A stretch of 64,000 nucleotides of DNA from an uncultured Bacteroidales bacterium (GTDB lineage: Bacteria; Bacteroidota; Bacteroidia; Bacteroidales; Bacteroidaceae): NCBI GenBank assembly GCA_902779875.1, contig CACZCX010000003.1, positions 1 through 64,000 of the forward strand, read 5' to 3'. Within the stretch, counting starts at the first letter, position 1; each line of letters opens with the position of its first letter. Position numbers and translations under genes: made by a program. The notes under the pieces are model-generated. The model ran no database searches and was not told the DNA's origin. It worked only from the letters and a program-made list of their open reading frames with translations. Of this stretch, positions 55,885 through 64,000 are shown in pieces.

Positions 55885-55919
55885 AAAATGTCAGTCGGAA
55901 GCCCGTCTGGCATTTTTGT
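55885..55919 (+). terminator. Terminator after clpC
   Basis: AAATGTCAGTCGG and CCGTCTGGCATTT pair with one wobble and one mismatch around AAGC, followed by TTGTTG. Located between clpC and htpG. Confidence 0.7.
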
Positions 55920-55967
55920 TGTATTGTATAGGGCATAACAGGTAATCAAAGAAAAAACAATATAGCT

Positions 55968-58016
55968 ATGCAGAAAGGTAAGATTGGAGTAACGACCGAG
56001 AACATATTCCCGATCATCAAACAGTTTCTCTACAGTGACCGCGAGATTTTCCTCCGCGAGATAGTATCGAACGCAGTTGATGCCAGCCAGAAACTCAAGA
56101 CACTTGCCTCCAAGGGCGAGTTCAAGGGTGAGATGGGTGACTTGACCGTCCGCGTCACAGTCGGAAAGGATACCATCACCGTGAGCGACCGCGGCATAGG
56201 CATGACAGCCGCCGAGATAGACCGCTATATCAACCAGATAGCATTCTCGGGCGCCAATGACTTCCTGGAGAAATACAAGAACGATGCAAACGCCATCATC
56301 GGCCATTTCGGACTCGGTTTCTACTCGGCCTTCATGGTTTCCAAGAAGGTGGAGATCATAACCAAGTCATATCAGGAGGGTGCCCAGGCTGTTAAATGGA
56401 GTTGCGACGGTTCACCAGAATTCGAACTGACCGATGCCGACAAGGCCGATCGCGGTACCGATATCATCCTTTATATAGATGATGACAGCAAGGAGTACCT
56501 GCAGGAGTCTTCAATCCAGGCACTGCTCAAGAAATACTGCCGTTTCCTGCCGGTACAGATAGCATGCGGCAAGAAAAAGGAGTGGAAGGACGGTAAGGAG
56601 GTCGATACGGACCAGGACAACATCATCAACAACGTTGAACCCCTGTGGACCAAGACACCGAGCGAGCTCAAGGATGAGGACTACAGGAACTTCTACCGTG
56701 AGCTCTATCCCATGCAGGACGAGCCCCTGTTCTGGATACATCTGAACGTTGATTTCCCCTTCCATCTGACCGGTATACTCTACTTCCCCAAGATAAAGAC
56801 CAATCTGGATTTGCAGAAGAACCGCATACAGCTCTATTGCAACCAGGTATTCGTGACCGATACGGTCGAGGGTATCGTTCCTGACTTCCTCACCCTGCTC
56901 CACGGTGTGATTGACTCACCCGATATCCCCCTGAACGTATCACGTTCATATCTGCAGAGTGACTCCAACGTAAAGAAGATATCCGGATATATCACCAAGA
57001 AGGTGGCAGACCGTCTCTCATCTATATTCAAGAACGATCGTAAGGAGTTTGAGAACAAGTGGGACGATGTAAAGCTCTTTATCAACTACGGAATGCTCAC
57101 CGAGGAGGATTTCTATTCCAAGATGGAGAAGGTGGCCCTCTTCAAGGATACTGACGGCAAGTACTTTACCTTTGAGGAATACAAGAAACTGATTGAAGAG
57201 AACCAGACCGATAAGAACAAGTGCCTGGTATACCTCTACGCCACAAACAAGGAGGAGCAGTTCGGTTACATTGAGGCTGCCAGGAACAAGGGCTACAGCG
57301 TGCTGCTCATGGACAACCAGCTCGATATCCCCGTTATAGGCATGCTCGAGCAGAAGTTCGGCACAAACAGCCGTTTCCAGAGAGTTGACAGTGACTCTGT
57401 CGACAACCTGATAGCCAAGGAGGATACCGTCAAGACCGACCTGCCTGCAGGCCAGCTGCGTCTCATCACCAAGGTGTTCAGCAGCCAGCTGCCCAAACTT
57501 GACAAGGTTGATTTCCATGTCGATGCACAGTCGCTCGGCGAGTCAGCCCTGCCTGTCATGGTAACATGCAGCGAATACATGCGCCGTATGAAGGATATGG
57601 CAGCCATCCAGCCCGGCATGAACTTCTATGGTGACATGCCCGATATGTACACCGTGATACTCAACAAGGATCACAAACTCATCAAGAAGATACTTGAGGA
57701 GGCCGGTGCCGAGACCGATGCCAAGGTAAAGCCCCAGGATGACAAGCTCCAGGAGCTCAGGAACCGTCAGTCAGAGCTGCGTAAGGCACGTGAAGGCAAG
57801 AAAGACGAGGATGTGCCCCAGGCTGAGAAGGATGAGATGAAGGATATAGACGGCAAGATATCGGAGACTGAGAACACCATATCCGGAATCTACACCGAGT
57901 ATGCCAAGGACAACAAGATCGTTCATGAACTGATTGACCTGGCCCTCCTTCAGAACGGAATGCTCAAGGGCGAGTCGCTCGCAGCATTCATCCGTCGCAG
58001 TGTAGACCTTATCTAA
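55968..58016 (+). CDS. htpG: Heat-shock protein HtpG (Hsp90)
   Basis: The bacterial Hsp90 ATPase chaperone, dimeric and cytoplasmic. The N-terminal GHKL domain has EIFLREIVSNAVDASQKLK, SDRGIGMTAAEID and IGHFGLGFYSAFMVS. The middle domain has RIQLYCNQVFVTD and LNVSRSYLQSD, and the C-terminal domain ends in a dimerisation helix. Length 682 is usual for Bacteroidetes. It is next to clpC, another protein-quality gene, but each has a terminator after it. A hairpin terminator follows. Confidence 0.97.
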   Translation: MQKGKIGVTTENIFPIIKQFLYSDREIFLREIVSNAVDASQKLKTLASKGEFKGEMGDLTVRVTVGKDTITVSDRGIGMTAAEIDRYINQIAFSGANDFLEKYKNDANAIIGHFGLGFYSAFMVSKKVEIITKSYQEGAQAVKWSCDGSPEFELTDADKADRGTDIILYIDDDSKEYLQESSIQALLKKYCRFLPVQIACGKKKEWKDGKEVDTDQDNIINNVEPLWTKTPSELKDEDYRNFYRELYPMQDEPLFWIHLNVDFPFHLTGILYFPKIKTNLDLQKNRIQLYCNQVFVTDTVEGIVPDFLTLLHGVIDSPDIPLNVSRSYLQSDSNVKKISGYITKKVADRLSSIFKNDRKEFENKWDDVKLFINYGMLTEEDFYSKMEKVALFKDTDGKYFTFEEYKKLIEENQTDKNKCLVYLYATNKEEQFGYIEAARNKGYSVLLMDNQLDIPVIGMLEQKFGTNSRFQRVDSDSVDNLIAKEDTVKTDLPAGQLRLITKVFSSQLPKLDKVDFHVDAQSLGESALPVMVTCSEYMRRMKDMAAIQPGMNFYGDMPDMYTVILNKDHKLIKKILEEAGAETDAKVKPQDDKLQELRNRQSELRKAREGKKDEDVPQAEKDEMKDIDGKISETENTISGIYTEYAKDNKIVHELIDLALLQNGMLKGESLAAFIRRSVDLI

Positions 58017-58035
58017 GAAGTAATTATTTTTTATG

Positions 58036-58071
58036 AAAATGGGCGCTGAGAGTACATCGGCGCCCATTTTT
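58036..58071 (+). terminator. Rho-independent terminator after htpG
   Basis: AAAATGGGCGC and GCGCCCATTTT form a perfect 11-bp stem around a 13-nt loop, with TTTT beyond. It starts 20 bases after the htpG stop. Confidence 0.88.
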
Positions 58072-58074
58072 ACA

Positions 58075-58082
58075 TATATTTG
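58075..58082 (+). promoter_or_regulatory. -7 promoter element of the patatin gene
   Basis: TATATTTG, an exact match, lies directly after the htpG terminator and 79 bases before the start at 58161. Confidence 0.6.
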
Positions 58083-58160
58083 CCATGAGGGCATGAAAGG
58101 ACATTATACTTGTTTGACTGGATCACTGCTCTCCGTAACCTGAAATATACCGACAGAACA

Positions 58161-60476
58161 ATGCTTAAAAGGGCTTGCATATCGCTGATAATCATATTGT
58201 TATCGCTGTCTCTACCACTCCGTGCCCAGAAGGTTGGACTGGTGTTGAGCGGCGGTGGAGCCAAAGGTATGGCCCATATCGGCGTGATCCGTGCCCTTGA
58301 GGAAAACAATATCCCTATCGATTATGTAGCAGGTACTTCCATGGGTGCCGTAATAGGCTCTCTCTACGCGATGGGTTACTCTCCCGATGAGATGGAGGAC
58401 CTTATCCGTTCCGATGAGTTCAAGAACTGGTATATGGGTGCAAGAGATATGAATTATCAGTTCTATTTCAAGCAGAACCCTCCCACCCCGGCGTTCATGT
58501 CGGCCCAGATTGCCATACGTGACTCCATGACTGTGATACGTCCTATGGTGAACAGCGTGGTTGACCCGTTACAGATGAACCTGGCTTTTGTGAATGTGTT
58601 CTCAGGCTCATCGGCTGCCTGTGAGAACAATTTTGACAACCTGATGGTACCGTTCAGGGCAGTTGCATCGGACGTGTTCAACAAGAACTCCATCGTGCTC
58701 TCCGAGGGTGATCTGGGTGATGCGGTACGAGCCTCCATGTCATTCCCGTTTGTGTTCCGCCCCATCCGAATTGATTCCATAATAGCCTATGACGGTGGCA
58801 TTTACGATAATTTCCCTGTAGATGTCATGATCCGTGATTTCCACCCTGATTTTATAATCGGAAGTGTGGTTGCCATTGCCCCTGGCGAGCCTGAGATAGT
58901 TATTCCTGACGAATATGACCTCATGGGACAGGTGCGCAGCATGATCATGCAAAAGAGTGACTACAGCCTGGATCCCAAGATGGGCGTCAAGGTTGAGTTT
59001 GACCTGCGTAGTGTGGGACTTCTTGATTTCCAGAAGATCAACGAGGTTTCGCAGCTCGGATACAACAACACCATGCAGCTCATGGATTCCATCAAGTCAC
59101 GTCTGTCAGCACGTCGTGCCCCGGCGGAGGTAAGCGAGACCCGCAGGCAGTTCAAGAGCAAGGTTCCCGGTCTGGTATTCAGTGACATAAACGTCATCGG
59201 CGTTAATCAGGCGCAGAAGCGTTACATAAGCAAGGAATTGAACGCTACTGACGGCGTGTTTGATTTCCAGGATTTCAAGTCCGGTTACTTCAAGCTCCTC
59301 TCTGATGATGCGTTTAACGAGATCATACCCTCTACAAGCTATTCCAAACAGGATTCCACCTATACACTCAATCTTAACGTGAGTCTTGACGACCACCCCA
59401 CATTCTCCATGGGTGGCGGTCTCTCCACCTCCGTTTCGAGCCAGTTGTACGGTTCGGTGGCCTATAACCACATCGGTGAGGCATCGGAATCATACCTGCT
59501 TGAGGGACAGTTCGGACGTTCATACAACAACGCACAGCTGCTCACCAGGATAGACCTGGCTACCAAGATTCCCATGTCATTCTCGATCCAGGTAGCCTAT
59601 AACAACATGAACTACTTCCGTAACGGATTGCTGATATTCTCTTCCGATAAGTACATGCCGGCTCTCAACAAGTCTCTGGAGTACTTTGCCAAGATCAAGA
59701 TGTCGCGTCCGTTCCTGAACAACTACAAGGCGGAGTTCTCATTCGGTATCTCTCATCACAAGGACTATTACTCACAGTCCAGCAACGTGGACCTGCGTAC
59801 GTTCAAGTATGACTGTAACCGTCATAACATACTCGGAGGTTCCGTAACATTTACCGGTAATACGCTGAACTCATTCCAGTATCCTACCAGCGGCCGATCC
59901 ACTACCCTCCGTGCGTTCATCGGAACTGAAAATGACCTTTACAGGCCTCAGAACAAGTATTCAACCGAGCATCATTCGGTTGACCGTTCATGGCTGCAGA
60001 TGTATGGTAACTTTGAGAACTATTTCAGGATTTCGCCACATTTCACCGTGGGTACATTGTTGGAGGGCTATTATACATCAAGGAACTTCTCGACCAACTA
60101 CCAGTCCACCATCATGCAGGCCGGCAGTTTTCGTCCTACTGTTAACAGCAAGTTTACCTATGATCCTGATTTTACGGCCAATGCCTACTTTGCAGCCGGT
60201 ATAAAGCCCATATGGATAATCAACGGCATATTCCACCTGCGTTCGGAGGTTTACCTGTTCCAGCCTACCCGTCCTATCGTGAATGTAGACGGCAAGGCCG
60301 CTTTCGGAAAGACTCTCAGCGGTATGCAGATCCTGGGTGAGTTGGCATTCGTGGCGCAGTATCAGAGGATATCGTTCAATGCGTTCCTGGATCTCTCCAC
60401 ATCAAGCAACAACCCGTCAATGTTCGGTGTTACGCTCGGCGTCCTTATGCCTAATGAGTGGTTTATAGAACAGTAA
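58161..60476 (+). CDS. Patatin-like phospholipase with POTRA and outer membrane barrel
   Basis: A 771-residue protein with a signal peptide (MLKRACISLIIILLSLSLPLRAQ), a patatin domain (GLVLSGGGAKGMAHIGVI, GTSMG with the nucleophile Ser, AYDGGIYDNFPV with the catalytic Asp), a POTRA-like region (PGLVFSDINVIGVNQAQKRYISK, about 340-410) and a BamA-like barrel to the end (GGGLSTSVSSQLYG onward). This is the type Vd (PlpD-like) layout, in which the lipase is passed out through its own barrel. It could act on phospholipids. The start at 58161 was chosen to keep the signal peptide; an earlier in-frame ATG at 58110 adds 17 residues. It stands alone. Confidence 0.9.
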   Translation: MLKRACISLIIILLSLSLPLRAQKVGLVLSGGGAKGMAHIGVIRALEENNIPIDYVAGTSMGAVIGSLYAMGYSPDEMEDLIRSDEFKNWYMGARDMNYQFYFKQNPPTPAFMSAQIAIRDSMTVIRPMVNSVVDPLQMNLAFVNVFSGSSAACENNFDNLMVPFRAVASDVFNKNSIVLSEGDLGDAVRASMSFPFVFRPIRIDSIIAYDGGIYDNFPVDVMIRDFHPDFIIGSVVAIAPGEPEIVIPDEYDLMGQVRSMIMQKSDYSLDPKMGVKVEFDLRSVGLLDFQKINEVSQLGYNNTMQLMDSIKSRLSARRAPAEVSETRRQFKSKVPGLVFSDINVIGVNQAQKRYISKELNATDGVFDFQDFKSGYFKLLSDDAFNEIIPSTSYSKQDSTYTLNLNVSLDDHPTFSMGGGLSTSVSSQLYGSVAYNHIGEASESYLLEGQFGRSYNNAQLLTRIDLATKIPMSFSIQVAYNNMNYFRNGLLIFSSDKYMPALNKSLEYFAKIKMSRPFLNNYKAEFSFGISHHKDYYSQSSNVDLRTFKYDCNRHNILGGSVTFTGNTLNSFQYPTSGRSTTLRAFIGTENDLYRPQNKYSTEHHSVDRSWLQMYGNFENYFRISPHFTVGTLLEGYYTSRNFSTNYQSTIMQAGSFRPTVNSKFTYDPDFTANAYFAAGIKPIWIINGIFHLRSEVYLFQPTRPIVNVDGKAAFGKTLSGMQILGELAFVAQYQRISFNAFLDLSTSSNNPSMFGVTLGVLMPNEWFIEQ

Positions 60477-60479
60477 CGT

Positions 60480-61658
60480 TCAGGACTCCATCCCTCTCTG
60501 TTTCCTGATCCATAATGAAGGTGATGTTCCGGTAATCTTCTGGAACTGACGGTAGAATGTGGAACTGCTTATGTAGCCGCATGAATACTCCACGTTCTTG
60601 CAGGACTCACCCTGAAGCAGCAGCTCCTGGGCGTACATTATCCTGGCATAGTTCACGTAGTCCGAGAATGACTTGCCGCTGAACTGCCTGACTGCCAGTG
60701 AGAGGTATGTCCTGTTGGTGCCCAGCTTCTGAGCCAGGTCTATGAGGTTGAGGTCGGGGTCAAGGAACACCTTGTCCTCATTCATGAGTTTCTCCATGTT
60801 CTTCCAGCAGTTGGATATGGTAAGTTCCTGACGGTTCTCGGTGTAGGTCTTGGCCAGTTTGGCATCCTCCTCCTTACGGATCATCTGCCTTATGTCATCG
60901 GCACTGTAGTCCAGGCTGAACGCCATGATGGTGAGAGCCATCTGGAACATGAACGTTATGAATATCAGAATGATGTTCTGCATGTTGATACTCTGCTGAT
61001 AGTCGGGCGACGCCTCACGCAGAAGCACAACGACCACTCCTATGCCGGTGAGTATGGATATGATTCTGGACTGGCTTACGGACTTGCCGTAACTTGATGA
61101 GAAGAAGTCGTTTACCGTATCCTCATAGGCGTAAAGACTCCAGGCGCACCAGAGCAGCACTCCCGCCTCGAACCAGAATGTCACCGTCCTGGCCATGTGG
61201 TAGCAGAGGTATTCTATTATATCGAAGGTGCTGTTGTCACCAGCCAGGAAGTATCCGTTCAGTATTACGTTGTCATGAATCTGCTGCATGGAACTGTGGC
61301 TCATGCTCGGATAGATGACCAGGAACAGGGCCGTTACGGCCACTATGGGGATGAATACCATGTAGTCCTTGCGGGTTATGCCCTTGAGGTTGGTCAGTTC
61401 CATGGTAAAGAGGTAGAACAACGGCGCATAGGCCATGCTGGCTATTATATAGACGGGCCAGGTCCAGAGCATATGACACTTGTCGGGGTTGAACAGCTGC
61501 GCGTAGATAAGCATCTTGAGGCTCCATACGAGCTGAATGCCCATGAGAATCCAGTGGCATCGGTTTTTCTTGGTCTTGAACAGCACGATGGAGAGCGCGC
61601 ATACAAAACTGAATACTCCGAGTAGAGTGTAAAGCAGGTGTACTGGAATGATGCTCAT
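60480..61658 (-). CDS. AraC-family regulator with membrane N-terminus
   Basis: A 392-residue protein. The first ~250 residues have several membrane helices (VHLLYTLLGVFSFVCALSIVLF, WPVYIIASMAYAPLFYLFTM, YMVFIPIVAVTALFLVIY and others), and the C-terminal ~100 residues are an AraC-type double helix-turn-helix (LIDLAQKLGTNRTYLSLAVRQFSGKS, VEYSCGYISSSTFYRQFQKITG). Such proteins are common in Bacteroidetes and probably sense a signal in the membrane. The start at 61658 gives MSIIPVHLL; a frame to 61754 adds 32 residues without support. It is convergent with the patatin gene (3-base gap) and divergent from the acyl-CoA synthetase; its targets are unknown. Confidence 0.85.
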   Translation of the reverse strand: MSIIPVHLLYTLLGVFSFVCALSIVLFKTKKNRCHWILMGIQLVWSLKMLIYAQLFNPDKCHMLWTWPVYIIASMAYAPLFYLFTMELTNLKGITRKDYMVFIPIVAVTALFLVIYPSMSHSSMQQIHDNVILNGYFLAGDNSTFDIIEYLCYHMARTVTFWFEAGVLLWCAWSLYAYEDTVNDFFSSSYGKSVSQSRIISILTGIGVVVVLLREASPDYQQSINMQNIILIFITFMFQMALTIMAFSLDYSADDIRQMIRKEEDAKLAKTYTENRQELTISNCWKNMEKLMNEDKVFLDPDLNLIDLAQKLGTNRTYLSLAVRQFSGKSFSDYVNYARIMYAQELLLQGESCKNVEYSCGYISSSTFYRQFQKITGTSPSLWIRKQRGMES

Positions 61659-61783
61659 GTGAATCCTGTTTTGTGGGTTGTTCTGCCACGAATGTACAAA
61701 AAAGGGGAAATCATTGCTATTTATGGTGCATAAAAAGATAACATCCATACACACTGGTTGATGGTTCGTAACCTAAAAAGTCA

Positions 61784-61791
61784 TATTTTTG
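61784..61791 (+). promoter_or_regulatory. -7 promoter element of the acyl-CoA synthetase gene
   Basis: TATTTTTG followed by CA, an exact TAnnTTTG match, 24 bases before the start at 61816. It supports 61816 rather than the in-frame ATG at 61789. Confidence 0.65.
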
Positions 61792-61815
61792 CATAGTAAA
61801 CCAATTAGCTGCTTT

Positions 61816-63462
61816 ATGGACAAATATCCTCATTATCTTGAAAGACTACAGGCTGCCACACGTAAGTTCTGGGACAAGCCTGCACTCAACAATATCGGAG
61901 GCGAATCATTTACATACGCCCAGATGGCGCGTTCAATCGCACGCTTCCATATCATTTTTGAATATGCCGGCATAAAGAAGGGCGAGAAGATCGCACTGTG
62001 TGCCCAGAACGGCGCCCGCTGGGGTTTCGCCTATCTGGCTGTAAACACATATGAGACCGTCATCGTGCCTATCCTGGCTGACTTCAAGCCTGACAGCGTT
62101 ATGGGTCTTGTAAACCACTCAGGCAGTATAGCCCTCTTTACCGATACGGAGAAGTGGTCCAGGATGGATCCTGCCAAGATGCCCAATGTCCGTGCCGTGA
62201 TCGATGTGAATACGCTTGACATGCTTTTCTGCAACGACGAGAAGATTCAGTATGCGTTCGACCATCTTGACGAGCTGTTTGACAAGAAGTATCCCGGAGG
62301 ATTCGGACCCGATGACGTGGTATTCCCCACCGATAACTGGGACGACCTCTCCACCATAAACTATACATCGGGCTCAACAGGTGATCCCAAGGGCGTGATG
62401 CTCACATACCGAAACTTCTCGGCTAATGTGGATTTCAGCCAGCGTCACGTGCCTGCCGGTGACAAGATGGTCTCCATGCTCCCTATGGCCCATATGTACG
62501 GTCTGGTCATAGAGTTCCTCTATCCTCTCTGTAACGGAACGTCGATCTACTGGCTGGGTAAGGCCCCCACTCCGGCAGCCCTCATGAAGGCTTTTGCCGA
62601 TGTCAAGCCCTATCTGCTCATAACCGTTCCTCTGGTCATGGAGAAGATATACAAATCCAAGATCAAGCCTATGCTTGATAAGCCGGCTATCCGTTTCGCG
62701 CTTCATGTACCTGTACTTAACAGTATCATTTACAAGAAGATAAAGGATGGACTGATAACCGCTTTCGGCGGAAACTGTGAGGAGTTCATCATGGGTGGCG
62801 CCGCCCTCAACCCTGAGGTGGAGCGTATATTCAAGAAGATAAAGTTCCCCTATCTGGTGGGTTACGGCATGACCGAGGCCTGCCCGCTCCTGGCTTATGA
62901 GCACTGGACCAAGTATGTGCCCGGCTCATGCGGTAAGGCTGTCGATGTGGCCGAGGTCCGCATAGACTCTGAAGATCCCCAGAACGTGGCCGGTGAGATA
63001 CAGGCCCGTGGTGAGAACATCACCATCGGCTATTATGACAATCCTGAGGCTACCGCCAATGCCTTTACCGATGACGGCTGGCTCAAGACCGGTGACCTGG
63101 GTGTTATGGACGCTGATGGCAACATATTCATACGTGGACGTTCCAAGAGCATGATTCTGGGTCCATCGGGCCAGAATATCTATCCTGAGGAGATTGAGGC
63201 TGTGGTAAACAACCAGGAATATGTGGTTGAGTCTGTCGTAGTGGATCGCGGTGGTAAGTTGGTTGCTCTGGTGTATCTTGACGAGCAGGCCATTGCCAAG
63301 GCTCTCCTTGATGATGAGGCCAGGGATGCCATTCCCGAGAACATACGCCTGTCATCCAACAGGATCCTGCCCGTATACAGTCAGTTGGCCAAGGTTGAGA
63401 TCCAGGCTGTCCCGTTCGAGAAGACACCCAAGATGTCAATCAAGAGATTCATGTACAAGTAA
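61816..63462 (+). CDS. Long-chain acyl-CoA synthetase (AMP-binding)
   Basis: An AMP-forming ligase that activates fatty acids to CoA thioesters for lipid synthesis or uptake. The 548-residue protein has the ATP motif NYTSGSTGDPKGVMLTYRNF, the A5 motif LVGYGMTEACPLL, A8 region DGWLKTGDLGVMDADGNIFIRGRSK, and the C-terminal lysine in EKTPKMSIKRFM. It is of the FadD15/AMP-dependent synthetase class. The start at 61816 gives MDKYPHYLERLQ; the region before it is the promoter. It is divergent from the AraC regulator and ends before a single repeat unit. Confidence 0.9.
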   Translation: MDKYPHYLERLQAATRKFWDKPALNNIGGESFTYAQMARSIARFHIIFEYAGIKKGEKIALCAQNGARWGFAYLAVNTYETVIVPILADFKPDSVMGLVNHSGSIALFTDTEKWSRMDPAKMPNVRAVIDVNTLDMLFCNDEKIQYAFDHLDELFDKKYPGGFGPDDVVFPTDNWDDLSTINYTSGSTGDPKGVMLTYRNFSANVDFSQRHVPAGDKMVSMLPMAHMYGLVIEFLYPLCNGTSIYWLGKAPTPAALMKAFADVKPYLLITVPLVMEKIYKSKIKPMLDKPAIRFALHVPVLNSIIYKKIKDGLITAFGGNCEEFIMGGAALNPEVERIFKKIKFPYLVGYGMTEACPLLAYEHWTKYVPGSCGKAVDVAEVRIDSEDPQNVAGEIQARGENITIGYYDNPEATANAFTDDGWLKTGDLGVMDADGNIFIRGRSKSMILGPSGQNIYPEEIEAVVNNQEYVVESVVVDRGGKLVALVYLDEQAIAKALLDDEARDAIPENIRLSSNRILPVYSQLAKVEIQAVPFEKTPKMSIKRFMYK

Positions 63463-63476
63463 CACATTTTTTTCCA

Positions 63477-63516
63477 AAAACTATAACAATAGGAACCGTC
63501 CCTTTTGTTGCAGTTT
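63477..63516. repeat. Single degenerate 41-bp palindromic repeat unit
   Basis: AAAACTATAACAATAGG, then AACCGTCCC, and TTTTGTTGCAGTTT: the same pattern as the units at 30305-30391 and 49039-49125, with changes in the arms that weaken the stem. It lies between convergent genes. Confidence 0.85.
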
Positions 63517-63519
63517 GAG

Positions 63520-64000
63520 TTATTTTACCGGGAATGTAAAGTACGTATCCGGATATGGTTCATCCTTTAGGGTAAAGTGCCACCACTCTGAATCCAACGG
63601 CTTGAAACCGTGACGGAGCATGGCATCACGCAGTATCATGCGGTTGGCAAACTGAATATCTGTAATACCGCGGTAATCAGGATGGCTCTCTATTCCGAAC
63701 CAGTCAAATGTTCCCCCCATGTCCACCTCTTTCTCTGTGGTCATATCAAACAGGGTGAGATCAACTGTTGATCCGCGTGTGTGGCCTGACTTGGCCATTA
63801 TGTAGTCAAGTTCAAACAGGCGGCTCTTATCCACATCGGGATAGAAGAAGCGGCGCATGGTGGTATCAGCTACATTGGCAGCCCAGCGGACAAAATGGTC
63901 TACTGCACACTGCGGGCGGTAGGCATCGTATATCTTGAGCCTGTAACCCTGTCTGATTACGTCATCACTCACTGCCTTGAGGCTGTCAGCGGCCCTGCGT
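63520..64000 (-). CDS. D-Ala-D-Ala dipeptidase, VanX-like, partial
   Basis: A zinc dipeptidase, open at the window edge, so the N-terminus and start are missing. The visible ~160 residues begin around DSLKAVSDDVIRQGYRLKIYDAYRPQ and include the zinc and catalytic pattern AKSGHTRGSTVDLTLFD (His and Asp of the SxHxxGxAxD motif), then DSEWWHFTLKDE, supplying the Glu and second His. VanX cuts D-Ala-D-Ala; chromosomal relatives more often recycle cell-wall peptides. No vanH or vanA genes are visible here, so this is not evidence of glycopeptide resistance. The GTG at 63972 is internal, not a start. Confidence 0.9.
   Translation of the reverse strand, partial: RRAADSLKAVSDDVIRQGYRLKIYDAYRPQCAVDHFVRWAANVADTTMRRFFYPDVDKSRLFELDYIMAKSGHTRGSTVDLTLFDMTTEKEVDMGGTFDWFGIESHPDYRGITDIQFANRMILRDAMLRHGFKPLDSEWWHFTLKDEPYPDTYFTFPVK

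Noticed and set aside
63520..64000. Vancomycin resistance by a VanX-like dipeptidase
   Set aside because: No vanH, vanA or vanRS genes are present; lone VanX-like proteins usually act in cell-wall peptide recycling.

Overview
The window comes from a Bacteroidales (Bacteroidetes) chromosome, probably a gut- or rumen-type relative of Prevotella/Bacteroides. The evidence is a DUF4295 ribosome-associated gene between rpmG and ftsY, a MoxR-Bat aerotolerance operon, a hybrid two-component regulator with a periplasmic propeller, an S46 dipeptidyl-peptidase, the LL-diaminopimelate aminotransferase route, and several upstream sites matching the Bacteroidetes -7 promoter element TAnnTTTG. No phage, conjugative element, insertion sequence or CRISPR array was seen. 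Most of the window is ordinary core genome.

Layout. 1-1372: an in-frame chimera joining the end of a type I restriction specificity subunit to the C-terminal part of glutamate synthase small chain, probably an assembly join. 1384-11824: dapF, dapL, then a tight run carA-carB-glmS-purC-purF rich in glutamine amidotransferases. 11924-17833 (minus): a small secreted protein, an SGNH hydrolase, a putative metal-uptake locus (two DUF4625 lipoproteins, a TonB-dependent receptor, a Cys/His-rich membrane protein) and an oxidoreductase. 17921-20620: S46 peptidase plus a sirtuin without zinc cysteines. 20753-28500: GH3 and CE1 enzymes divergent from a hybrid two-component regulator, a small glycan-utilisation locus without SusC/SusD. 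28517-33612: a small conserved protein, a PurF paralogue without its catalytic cysteine, a NagZ-like GH3, tRNA-Ser(CGA), a tandem-ACT protein and phenylacetate-CoA ligase. 33704-39275: tsaD, rpmB-rpmG-DUF4295, ftsY-rimO-HU and an HU/transmembrane/LysM protein. 39439-48601: MoxR, DUF58, a membrane protein, BatA-E and a PAP2 phosphatase. 48669-64000: a small HTH-like protein, TPR protein, gyrA, clpC, htpG, a patatin/POTRA/barrel protein, a membrane AraC regulator, an acyl-CoA synthetase and a partial VanX-like dipeptidase.

Points of most interest: (1) a predicted envelope-spanning protein with a cytoplasmic HU domain and a periplasmic LysM domain; (2) a 41-bp palindromic repeat with core GGAACCGTCCC in five copies at three intergenic loci, arranged inverted, tandem or single, with the same CCCGC spacer; (3) a 30-bp hairpin behind tRNA-Ser whose arm includes the last 15 nt of the tRNA and pairs fully, with G-U wobbles, only as RNA of the tRNA strand; (4) the PurF paralogue with a Gly-Gly N-terminus; (5) the putative metal-uptake locus; (6) a stem-loop at the predicted 5' end of the moxR-bat transcript. 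None is proven to be a new system from sequence alone.
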